From contig JAILBG010000097.1 of assembly GCA_024681215.1 (NCBI GenBank), positions 1 through 12,181 on the forward strand: a stretch of DNA of 12,181 nt, read 5' to 3'. A program made the translations under genes and the position numbers. Shown here piece by piece: positions 1-5,887 of the stretch. Source of the stretch: RUG563 sp024681215. Its GTDB lineage: Bacteria; Bacillota; Clostridia; Christensenellales; Aristaeellaceae. Every line of letters begins with the position of its first letter. Position 1 is the first letter of the stretch. The notes under the pieces were generated by a model, which was given only the letters and a program-made list of their open reading frames with translations, did no database searches and had not been told where the DNA came from.

Positions 1-1
1 T

Positions 2-1264
2 CCCGACGCCTCCGCGCAGGGCGGGGCCCGGCCCCAACCTGCCCAGCCTTCCTATCCCGTGCGCTTCGGCCCCGCCGAATCCGCCCCTCAGGAAGCGCCC
101 CGGACGCCCGAGGCCCACGCGCCCTACGCCCAGGATTATCAGCCCCGGCAGGACTATGCGCCCCGCCAGGATTACCAGCCCCGGCAGGATTATGCCCCCC
201 GCCAGGATTACCAGCCCCGGCAGGATTATCAGCCCCAGGCGCCCGCCGGCCCCAGCATCGCCGAGATCCTGGCCGCCGGGGAATGCGGCGACGGCGAAGG
301 CGTGCTGGACGTGCATCCCGACGGCTACGGCTTCCTGCGGGCCAGTCAGTACCGCCCCGGCAAGGGCGACGTATACATCGCCAACGCCCAGATCCGGCGT
401 TTCTCCCTGCGCTCCGGCGATTATGTGGTGGGCAAAACCAAGCCCCAGAAGGACAGCGACCGTTTCAGCGCCATGCTCTACATCACCGAGATCAACGGCC
501 GCGCCGCCGAAGAGACGGAGCAGCGCCCCCGGTTTGAGGACCTGACGCCGGTATATCCCACCAAGCGGCTCACGCTGCACGCCCCCCGGGCCACCGACGG
601 ACTGATGCGGCAGATCGACCTGCTGGCCCCCATCGGCCTCGGCCAGCGGGCGCTGCTCACCTCCCCCGCGGGGGCCGACCGGCTGGAGCTGCTGCGGCAG
701 CTGGCCGTGGCGGTGGACCGCAGCCACAGCAAGGCCCATCTGATGATCCTGCTGGTGGACCAGCGCCCCGAGGATATCACCTGGATGCAGGAGAACGCCC
801 CCGGCGAGATCGTATGCACCTCCTTCGACCAGCCCCTGGAGGTGCAGGGCCGGGTGGTGGAGCTGGTGATGGAGCGGGCCATGCGCCTGGCGGAAGAAAA
901 GAAGGACGTGGTGATCCTTTCCGACAGCCTGAACCGGATCTGCCGCGTGTGGATCCCCCTGGCCCGGCCCCAGCCGGAGGAAGGGGCCAGCCCCACCGCC
1001 GTGACCCGGGTGAAGCGTTTCCTGGGCATCGCCCGGTGCCTCAAGGAGGGCGGCAGCATCACCCTGGTCACCACGGCCGAGGTCTCCGAAGCCCGGCCGG
1101 ACCACGCGCTGGTGAACGAGATCCGCCGGTACATCAACTGCACCCTGGATGTGAACGCGGATTTCTCCGCCCTGAACGCGGACGCCTCCCGGACGGAAAA
1201 AAGCGATCTGATCCTGAGCCAGAAGGATCAGGAGGAAGCCGCACAGCTGCGGGAAAAAGGCTGA
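2..1264 (+). CDS. Rho-family transcription termination factor-like protein, ATPase site degenerate (5' end outside window)
   Basis: The reading frame is already open at base 2 and has no ribosome binding site before the first in-frame GTG (base 59), so the true start lies upstream. Residues are numbered from that GTG. A Pro/Gln-rich disordered stretch (1-65) precedes a well-kept Rho primary RNA-binding (OB/cold-shock-like) domain at about 78-165, with DGYGFLR (88-94), QIRRFSLRSGD (111-121) and the linker FEDLTPVYP (159-167). The RecA-like ATPase domain follows (183-385). Its P-loop region reads TSPAGADRLELL (201-212), where Rho has PPKAGKT followed by TLL or MLL, so the lysine and threonine are gone. 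DERPEE is DQRPED (234-239), which replaces the catalytic Glu (E. coli E211). The Walker B Asp is kept (ILSDS, D289). The Q-loop, the R-loop FKGTGN and the arginine finger (E. coli R366) are not recognisable. The protein stops about 35 residues before the usual Rho C-terminus. Family membership is certain; loss of ATPase activity is inferred. It may be a regulatory paralogue of a normal Rho. No symbol is given because it is unlikely to be the active rho. Confidence 0.88.
   Translation, partial: PDASAQGGARPQPAQPSYPVRFGPAESAPQEAPRTPEAHAPYAQDYQPRQDYAPRQDYQPRQDYAPRQDYQPRQDYQPQAPAGPSIAEILAAGECGDGEGVLDVHPDGYGFLRASQYRPGKGDVYIANAQIRRFSLRSGDYVVGKTKPQKDSDRFSAMLYITEINGRAAEETEQRPRFEDLTPVYPTKRLTLHAPRATDGLMRQIDLLAPIGLGQRALLTSPAGADRLELLRQLAVAVDRSHSKAHLMILLVDQRPEDITWMQENAPGEIVCTSFDQPLEVQGRVVELVMERAMRLAEEKKDVVILSDSLNRICRVWIPLARPQPEEGASPTAVTRVKRFLGIARCLKEGGSITLVTTAEVSEARPDHALVNEIRRYINCTLDVNADFSALNADASRTEKSDLILSQKDQEEAAQLREKG
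134..241 (+). repeat. Tandem 18-base coding repeat in the Rho-like gene
   Basis: Six in-frame 18-base units encode DYQPRQ, DYAPRQ, DYQPRQ, DYAPRQ, DYQPRQ and DYQPQA (residues 26-61 from the GTG at 59). Units 1-4 alternate Q and A at the third position, which gives a 36-base higher-order period. The nucleotide copies are nearly identical, so they probably arose by recent slippage or duplication. The encoded segment is Tyr/Arg/Gln/Pro-rich and should be disordered. Confidence 0.9.
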
Positions 1265-1312
1265 TCGGGCGCGGATCTGGCAAAAGGAAGAAACGCGATC
1301 TACATAAAAAAG

Positions 1313-1351
1313 CCCCGGAAAAGCAGAAATGTTTTTCCGGGGTTCATCTTT
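1313..1351. terminator. Probable bidirectional intrinsic terminator
   Basis: A perfect 10-bp stem (CCCCGGAAAA at 1313-1322 with TTTTCCGGGG at 1333-1342) encloses a 10-base loop. On the + strand it is followed by the weak T-rich stretch TTCATCTTT. On the - strand the stem is followed by GCTTTTTTATG, a better U-tract. It lies between the convergent Rho-like gene (stop 1264) and the ABC ATPase gene (stop 1438) and could end transcription from both sides. Confidence 0.75.
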
Positions 1352-1374
1352 AGCCGGCTTTCTTGGAAAGGGGT

Positions 1375-1418
1375 CTGGGGGAACCGTTTTTTCGCCCCGA
1401 AAGAACGGTTTCCCCCAG
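1375..1418. repeat. Long imperfect hairpin, possible second terminator or dispersed repeat
   Basis: CTGGGGGAACCGTT (1375-1388) pairs with AACGGTTTCCCCCAG (1404-1418) with a single bulged base. The loop can add a further TTTCG/CGAAA pairing. It lies 20 bases downstream of the ABC ATPase stop codon on the - strand and next to the 1313-1342 hairpin. No long T-tract follows on either strand, so a simple terminator is less certain here. A dispersed intergenic repeat is the alternative. Confidence 0.6.
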
Positions 1419-1437
1419 TACAATCACCAATTAACAC

Positions 1438-2181
1438 TCACAGCACTTTATTGAGAAAATCCCTGGTGCGCTGCTGGGCGGGATGGGAGAAGATTTCCTC
1501 CGGCGTGCCTTCCTCCACGATCTGGCCTTCGTCCATGAACAGCACCCGGTCGGCCACCTCCCGGGCGAAGCCCATTTCGTGGGTTACCACCACCATGGTC
1601 ATGCCCGCCTGGGCCAGCTGCTTCATCACGTCCAGCACCTCGCCCACCATTTCCGGGTCCAGGGCGGAGGTAGGCTCGTCAAAGAGCATCACCTCCGGCT
1701 CCATGCACAGGGCGCGGACGATGGCGATGCGCTGCTTCTGCCCGCCGGAAAGCTGGCTGGGATAGGCCCCCGCCCGGTCGGCCAGGTTCACGCGCTTGAG
1801 GAGCTCCAGGGCCTTTGCCTCCGCCTCGGCCTTGCTTTTTTTCAGCAGCTTCACGGGGGCCAGGGTCATGTTTCTGAGCACCGTCATATGGGGAAACAGA
1901 TTGAAATGCTGGAACACCATGCCCATCTTCTGCCGGTGCAGATTCAAATTCACCTTGGGATCGGTGATGTCCACGCCCTCGAAGGTGACGGTGCCCGCGG
2001 TGGGCATTTCCAGCAGGTTCAGGCAGCGCAGGAAGGTGGATTTGCCGCTGCCCGAGGGGCCGATCACCACCACCACCTCGCCCCTGCGGATCTCGGCGCT
2101 GACGCCCCGCAGGGCCTTGATATCGCCGGAGCCGAAGTGCTTTTCCAGATCCTTCACGGAAATGATCGTATCAGTGGTCAC
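1438..2181 (-). CDS. glnQ: Polar amino-acid ABC transporter ATP-binding protein
   Basis: This is the cytoplasmic ATPase that powers import of a polar amino acid together with the permease and binding protein encoded upstream. It has 247 residues, the usual length for the GlnQ/HisP family. Visible motifs are Walker A GPSGSGKST (41-49), the Q-loop Gln (Q91 in MVFQHFNLFPH), the signature LSGGQ (144-148), Walker B VMLFDE (164-169), the D-loop SALD (172-175) and the switch His (H201 in VVTHEMGFA). The start is GTG (2181-2179). It overlaps the end of the permease gene by 11 bases and has AAAGGAGG on the - strand at 2199-2192, ten bases before the start, which supports this start and translational coupling. 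The symbol denotes the family only; the substrate is not proven. The ARG-box-like sites upstream of the operon favour arginine or a relative. Confidence 0.93.
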   Translation of the reverse strand: MTTDTIISVKDLEKHFGSGDIKALRGVSAEIRRGEVVVVIGPSGSGKSTFLRCLNLLEMPTAGTVTFEGVDITDPKVNLNLHRQKMGMVFQHFNLFPHMTVLRNMTLAPVKLLKKSKAEAEAKALELLKRVNLADRAGAYPSQLSGGQKQRIAIVRALCMEPEVMLFDEPTSALDPEMVGEVLDVMKQLAQAGMTMVVVTHEMGFAREVADRVLFMDEGQIVEEGTPEEIFSHPAQQRTRDFLNKVL

Positions 2182-3484
2182 TGCTGCGCAGCCTCCTTTC
2201 CAGGCGTCCCACCAGCCAGGTGAAGAACATCACCAGGATCAGGTAGATCGCCGCCACCGCCAGCAGGGGCAGGAAGGGGGAATGGGTGACGCTGCGGATG
2301 ATGTCGCCGCCCTTGGTCAGATCCTTCTCCGCCACGTAGCCCACCACCGAGGTTTCTTTGAGCAGCACGATGAATTCGTTGGCCAGGGCGGGCAGCACGT
2401 TTTTGAGCGCCTGGGGCAATATGATGTGCCCCATGGTCTGCACATAGTTGAAGCCCAGGCTGCGGCCGGCCTCCAATTGGCCCTTGTCGATGCTCATGAT
2501 GCCGCCCCGGATGATCTCCGCCACGTACGCGCCGGAATTGATGCCGAAGGCCAGCACGGCCACCATTTTGCCGTTATCTGAGGAGGCGAAGACGATGAAA
2601 TACATGATCATCAACTGGATCAGCACGGGCGTGCCCCGGATTACCGTCAGGTACACCCGGCAGATCCTGTCCCCCAGCGATAAGAAAAACCGGGCGGGGC
2701 CGCGGCGCATGTTTTCGCCGTTCTGATCCCAGGTGGAGCGCACCGTGGCCACCACGGAGCCCAGCGCAATGCCGATGAGCACGGCGAACAGGGTGATCTC
2801 CAGCGTCACCAGCAGGCCGTTCCACAGGAACTTCCACCGGTCGCCGGTAACGAAATTCCGGCGGAAATCCTTGATGATGGGCGATACCTTCCGGTCCGGG
2901 GTGATCTTCCCCGCCATGAATTCGCACAGCGCCAATAATTCTTCGTCCGTGGCGCCGGCGGGCAGGGTGATCCGAAGGCGGATCTTCGCCTCGTCGTACA
3001 GGGAATCCATCAGGTATTCCAGGGTGCGCTTTCCGTCCGCCTTTTCATAGCGCGCCCAGCCCGCCTGGCCGTTCAGCTCCAGGAATTCGTCGCCCTCCCG
3101 GGGCTGCGCGTCCTCCGCCGGGATGGCGTCCACCACGATCAGGCCTTTTTTCGCGCCCTCCGTGGACACGTAGGCAAAATAATTGGTCAGGGGATCGCCG
3201 TCGGGATCGTCGATTTTATTCTTGCTCCCTCTCGGCTTTTCAAATCCCTTGGGCCGGCCGTCGCCCTGCTGGCTCACGTCCGCCACCTTATAGTATTTTT
3301 CTTCCCCGCCGCCCTTGGAGAACCGGGCCACCAGGCGGGTCTGGGTGAAATCGGACAGCTTGCCGTTCTCCTTGATTTTCAGCGCGTCGTCCTCGTTGAT
3401 CAGCAGGAAGTATCCCCCGATCAGCGCCCCCAGCACCAGGATCACCGCCGCCAGGATCAGCAGCCGTTTCGTCTTTTTCTTCAT
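2171..3484 (-). CDS. Polar amino-acid ABC transporter permease with an extra N-terminal external domain
   Basis: The membrane subunit of the importer. Residues 215-437 form a complete HisM/GlnP-type permease: membrane segments at about 219-247, 280-300, 306-326 and 404-425, and the EAA loop EAGRSLGFN then ILPQAL (338-360), which docks on the ATPase. At 437 residues it is about twice the usual 215-230. The excess is N-terminal: a basic start, a membrane segment (8-29), then about 185 hydrophilic residues (30-214) rich in Lys, Asp, Glu and Gly that I cannot assign. With a cytoplasmic N-terminus this domain would sit outside the cell, where the binding protein delivers substrate, and the following permease keeps its normal outside-first topology. 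The frame is continuous across the junction, so it is a real fusion rather than two genes. The ATG at 3484 has AAAGGA nine bases upstream. It is the second gene of a three-gene operon. Confidence 0.92.
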   Translation of the reverse strand: MKKKTKRLLILAAVILVLGALIGGYFLLINEDDALKIKENGKLSDFTQTRLVARFSKGGGEEKYYKVADVSQQGDGRPKGFEKPRGSKNKIDDPDGDPLTNYFAYVSTEGAKKGLIVVDAIPAEDAQPREGDEFLELNGQAGWARYEKADGKRTLEYLMDSLYDEAKIRLRITLPAGATDEELLALCEFMAGKITPDRKVSPIIKDFRRNFVTGDRWKFLWNGLLVTLEITLFAVLIGIALGSVVATVRSTWDQNGENMRRGPARFFLSLGDRICRVYLTVIRGTPVLIQLMIMYFIVFASSDNGKMVAVLAFGINSGAYVAEIIRGGIMSIDKGQLEAGRSLGFNYVQTMGHIILPQALKNVLPALANEFIVLLKETSVVGYVAEKDLTKGGDIIRSVTHSPFLPLLAVAAIYLILVMFFTWLVGRLERRLRSSDH

Positions 3485-3535
3485 CAGAACGCTTCCTTTG
3501 GTTCAGTAGGCGGCGCCTCCGCCCCCGGAGAACAA

Positions 3536-3567
3536 GCAAAAGGGGGCGATCGCTCGCTCCCTTTTGC
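3536..3567 (-). promoter_or_regulatory. Intercistronic hairpin between binding-protein and permease genes
   Basis: A 14-bp stem with one G-U pair (3536-3549 with 3554-3567) closes on a four-base loop. It starts 15 bases downstream of the binding-protein stop codon and ends about 50 bases before the permease start. In the - strand transcript it is followed by TTGTTCTCC, a poor U-tract. It is therefore more likely a leaky terminator or an mRNA 3'-end stabiliser than a full stop. Such structures often raise the level of the binding protein above that of the membrane subunits. Confidence 0.7.
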
Positions 3568-3581
3568 GGATCAGAAAAGGC

Positions 3582-4331
3582 TTATTCCGCCGCGCCGATG
3601 TACTTGCTCACGATGGCGTCCAGCACGCCTTCCTCGTCCAGCGCCGCCAGGGCGTCGTTGATCGAATCCAGCAGGTCGGTGTTTTCCAGGGCGATAGCGA
3701 TGGCATAATCCTCCAGCGCGTACTCGGTATCCAGGATCTTGAGGCCCTCGTTGTCCGCCACAAAGGCTTTCGCGGGCTCGTTGTCGATGATCACGCAGTC
3801 CACCTTGCCGGCAATCAGGGCCAGCACGGCGTCCGGGCCGGTCTTGTACTTGAACACGGCGTCCTCGCCGAAATCGTCGGTGCAGTAGATATCGCCGGTG
3901 GTGGCTTCCTGCACGCCGATCTTATAGGACGCGCCTTCCGCGTACAAATCGTCCAGCGAGGCGATGGGAGAATCTTCCTTCACGATGATCACCTGCAAGC
4001 CGGTGGCGTAGGAATCGGAGAAGTTCACGCTCTGCAGGCGTTCGTCGGTGACGGTCATGCCGGCCATGCCGATATCCACCTTGCCGGTAGCCACGGCGTT
4101 GATGATGGCGCCGAAGTCCATATCCACGATCTCCAGCTTCATGCCCAGCTTTTCGGCGATGGCGGCGGCGATTTCCGCGTCGATGCCGATGACCGTTTCG
4201 CCGTCGTAATACTCATAGGGCGGGAACGCGGCGTTGGTGCCCATGGTGAGGGTGGGCAGCTCCTCCGCCAGAGAGGCGAAGCAGGGAACCAGCAGGCACA
4301 GGGCCAGGATCACAGCAAGCAGCTTTTTCAT
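3582..4331 (-). CDS. Polar amino-acid ABC transporter substrate-binding protein
   Basis: The extracellular receptor of the importer (SBP_bac_3 type), 249 residues from the chosen start. An upstream in-frame start is possible, but the ATG at 4331-4329 begins a typical signal peptide (MKKLLAVILALCLLV) and has AGGAGG at 4345-4340, eight bases upstream. Family features are MGTNAAFPPYEYYD (30-43), the GIDAEIAAAIAEKLG block (49-63), DIGMAGMTVTDERLQSVNFS (86-105, with R98 in the position that usually binds the ligand carboxylate) and IIDNEPA (181-187, with D183 in the position that usually binds the amino group). There is no standard lipobox: LVPC at 14-17 has Pro before Cys. The best cleavage site is a type I site after SLA (20-22). 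It is the first gene of the operon. The substrate is unknown; arginine is suggested only by the promoter region. Confidence 0.93.
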   Translation of the reverse strand: MKKLLAVILALCLLVPCFASLAEELPTLTMGTNAAFPPYEYYDGETVIGIDAEIAAAIAEKLGMKLEIVDMDFGAIINAVATGKVDIGMAGMTVTDERLQSVNFSDSYATGLQVIIVKEDSPIASLDDLYAEGASYKIGVQEATTGDIYCTDDFGEDAVFKYKTGPDAVLALIAGKVDCVIIDNEPAKAFVADNEGLKILDTEYALEDYAIAIALENTDLLDSINDALAALDEEGVLDAIVSKYIGAAE

Positions 4332-4396
4332 TTTTCTTTCCTCCTGTTTCTTCATACGCCCCCGCAAGGGCGCTGCAATTTCTTGGGAACGGCATG

Positions 4397-4425
4397 AGTA
4401 TACCACCGCCGGCCCTGCCTGTCAA
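4397..4425 (-). promoter_or_regulatory. Sigma-A promoter of the amino-acid transporter operon
   Basis: On the - strand, TTGACA (4425-4420) and TATACT (4402-4397) are separated by exactly 17 bases. That is a perfect -35 and a one-mismatch -10. It would give a leader of roughly 55-60 bases before the binding-protein ATG at 4331. Confidence 0.88.
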
Positions 4426-4434
4426 GAGGAAAAA

Positions 4435-4448
4435 TGAATTTTTATTCA
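4435..4448. promoter_or_regulatory. ARG-box-like operator 1 (ArgR/AhrC)
   Basis: TGAATTTTTATTCA is a perfect dyad fitting the ArgR/AhrC ARG-box consensus TGAATwwwwATTCA. It lies 9 bases upstream of the -35 box of the transporter promoter. The match to the consensus is exact; binding by an ArgR-type regulator is inferred. The surrounding sequence is AT-rich, which raises the chance of coincidence. Confidence 0.62.
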
Positions 4449-4464
4449 AAAATATTTTTATCTA

Positions 4465-4478
4465 TGAATATTTATTGA
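4465..4478. promoter_or_regulatory. ARG-box-like operator 2 (ArgR/AhrC)
   Basis: TGAATATTTATTGA matches the ARG-box consensus with one mismatch. Its centre is 30 bases, or about three helical turns, from operator 1. It also touches a weak possible + strand promoter for the divergent gene: TTGATT (4475-4480), 17 bases, CATAAT (4498-4503). Confidence 0.5.
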
Positions 4479-4554
4479 TTTATTCCCATTGATTTTGCAT
4501 AATATGCACGCCGCGGCTGTCGGCCTGCCTGATTTGGGCGGTTTGCGGCCTGGC

Positions 4555-4583
4555 TTTACATCCGGGAGCGGATATGATACAAT
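4555..4583 (+). promoter_or_regulatory. Sigma-A promoter of the MiaA-family gene
   Basis: TTTACA (4555-4560), a 17-base spacer and TACAAT (4578-4583), each one base from consensus. The predicted transcript starts near 4590, about 26 bases before the ATG at 4616. This argues against the in-frame ATG at 4574, which lies upstream of the -10 box. Confidence 0.78.
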
Positions 4584-4615
4584 CCGGGAAAGGCAGAAGA
4601 AAGGCGGAAGCGCGC

Positions 4616-5506
4616 ATGAAGGGCAAGCTGATCGTCATTTTGGGCACCAACGCGTCCGGCAAAAGCGGGCTGGGGGTGGAGCTGGCGAAGAAATACGGCG
4701 GGGAGATCGTTTCCGCCGATTCCCGGCAGGTGTACCGGGGGCTGGACCTGGGCAGCGGCAAGATCACCCCGGAGGAGACCCAGGGCGTGCCCCATCACCT
4801 GATCGACGTGTGCGATCCCGGGGATTTCTTTTCCATGGCGGATTTCCAGCGCCTGGCCTACGCCGCCGTCGACGGCATCCTGGCCCGGGGCCGGGTGCCC
4901 TTCCTGGTGGGCGGCACCGGGCTGTACGTGGACGCGGTGGCCGACGGCTATATGCTGTCCCTCCGCGCGCCGGACCTGGCGCTCCGGGCGCGCCTGGAAA
5001 CCTATGAAACCCCGGCGCTGTATGAAATGCTGAAGGAAAAGCTGCCGGATACGGACATTGACCCCAAAAACCGCAACCGGGTCATGCGGGCGCTGGAGCG
5101 TCTGGCTGCGGACGATTACCGCCCCGGCAGACGCAGGCCCCGATATGAAACCCTGAAGCTGGGGGTCACCTGGCCCCGGGAGATCCTGAAGCAGCGCATC
5201 GACCAGCGGCTGGAAAAGCGGCTGCAGCAGGGCATGGTGCAGGAGGTGCAGCGCCTGCTGGACACCGGGGTGTCCCCGGAATTTCTGGATAAGCTGGGCC
5301 TGGAATACCGGTATCTGTCCCAGTATCTGCTGGGAAAATGGACCTACGAACAGATGGTGGACGAATTGAGCCGGGCCATCAAGCGCTTCGCCAAGCGGCA
5401 GATGACCTGGTTCCGCCGGGAAGAAAACCTCCACTGGCTGGACATGAGCGCCGACCCCGCCGCCCAGGCCGCTGCGCTGATCGACGGATTCCTGAGCCGA
5501 TCCTGA
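4616..5506 (+). CDS. miaA: tRNA dimethylallyltransferase (MiaA family)
   Basis: A soluble enzyme that transfers a dimethylallyl group to N6 of A37 in tRNAs reading UNN codons, the first step towards ms2i6A. It has 296 residues, normal for the family. Visible are the P-loop GTNASGKS (10-17), SADSRQVYRGLDLGSGK (33-49, with the conserved catalytic-site Asp D35), HHLIDVCDP (60-68), GGTGLY (99-104), NRNRVMRALE (152-161) and the C-terminal AKRQMTWFRRE (259-269). Where most bacterial MiaA proteins have a GYKE-like motif, this one has LGLEYRYLSQYL (227-238), so it may belong to a divergent branch or be a second MiaA paralogue. The start at 4616 was chosen over 4574 because AAAGGCGG (4600-4607) sits eight bases upstream and the promoter -10 overlaps the longer version. 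It is divergent from the transporter operon and there is no mutL or hfq neighbour. Confidence 0.9.
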   Translation: MKGKLIVILGTNASGKSGLGVELAKKYGGEIVSADSRQVYRGLDLGSGKITPEETQGVPHHLIDVCDPGDFFSMADFQRLAYAAVDGILARGRVPFLVGGTGLYVDAVADGYMLSLRAPDLALRARLETYETPALYEMLKEKLPDTDIDPKNRNRVMRALERLAADDYRPGRRRPRYETLKLGVTWPREILKQRIDQRLEKRLQQGMVQEVQRLLDTGVSPEFLDKLGLEYRYLSQYLLGKWTYEQMVDELSRAIKRFAKRQMTWFRREENLHWLDMSADPAAQAAALIDGFLSRS

Positions 5507-5549
5507 TCAAAGGAACCCTTTTTACGGTTTTCATTCCGCCGTACAGCAA

Positions 5550-5579
5550 GATCCCCCGGGAATCATTTCCCGGAGGATC
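5550..5579. terminator. Left boundary hairpin copy, possible miaA terminator
   Basis: A 13-bp stem with one C-A mismatch and loop TCAT, 44 bases after the miaA stop. It differs from the copy at 5828-5855 at only one base within the shared hairpin. No T-tract follows on the + strand, so termination is uncertain. Confidence 0.45.
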
Positions 5580-5827
5580 AGAGGGTGTCGAAAAAGTATT
5601 TTCGACACCCTCCGAAACAAAGCGGAATCGGAATTCCGCTTTGTTTCGATCCATCAATTTCTTGCAAAATGGCATTTTCGCAAGCGAAAACGTTCATTTT
5701 GCGGCCAGAAATTGATAGAGGAAGCAACATTCTGTTGCTCCTCGGCGACGTACATGCCGCCTGCGGATGAAAATCGAAGGGGCTGGGGCCCCTTCGATGC
5801 ATCCCCTGGGTTTTTCGACAGACTGAA

Positions 5828-5855
5828 ATCCCCCGGGAATCATTTCCCGGGGGAT
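5828..5855. terminator. Right boundary hairpin copy, possible terminator
   Basis: A perfect 12-bp GC-rich stem with loop TCAT lies 32 bases beyond the stop of the - strand membrane-protein gene. On the + strand it is followed by the T-rich CGTTTGATTTTCGTTTCG. On the - strand it is followed by TTTCAGTCTG. It plausibly separates the convergent transcripts. Confidence 0.5.
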
Positions 5856-5887
5856 CGTTTGATTTTCGTTTCGATTTGCCGATGCCG

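Larger units (their letters stand above)
5550..5856. repeat. Hairpin-array element: consecutive inverted repeats in a gene-free stretch
   Basis: The gene-free stretch 5507-5887 is almost filled by adjacent hairpins. H1 5550-5579 has 13 bp, one mismatch and loop TCAT. H2 5581-5612 has 14 bp, perfect, with a four-base loop. H3 5613-5648 has 16 bp, perfect, with loop CGGA. H4 5653-5716 is a compound stem of 10 and 8 bp with an inner 7-bp stem. H5 5718-5743 has 11 bp with one bulge. H7 5773-5798 has 10-11 bp. H8 5828-5855 has 12 bp, perfect, with loop TCAT. A weaker dyad lies at 5744-5761. H1 and H8 are near-identical. TGTCGAAAAA (5586-5595) recurs inverted at 5811-5820. As a result the two 46-base ends pair at 36 of 46 positions when one is reverse-complemented. 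No convincing open reading frame is present. It may be a MITE-like element, a composite of dispersed repeats or a structured RNA; the ends may also act as terminators. Confidence 0.8.

Noticed and set aside
134..241. Direct repeats resembling a short CRISPR or satellite array
   Set aside because: Units are 18 bases, contiguous and in frame inside the Rho-like gene. There are no spacers, and the peptide repeat explains them.
3564..4397. A 277-residue + strand frame opposite the binding-protein gene
   Set aside because: Antisense shadow. The - strand encodes a clear SBP_bac_3 protein with a promoter and ribosome binding site.
4574..4615. An in-frame upstream ATG for miaA
   Set aside because: It lies upstream of the predicted promoter -10 box and lacks a ribosome binding site. 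The ATG at 4616 has both a suitable site and the family-typical N-terminus.
5507..5887. A small gene in the stretch between miaA and the Ig-like gene
   Set aside because: Short frames exist on both strands, but they read through the palindromes, have no ribosome binding sites and show no protein-like sequence.
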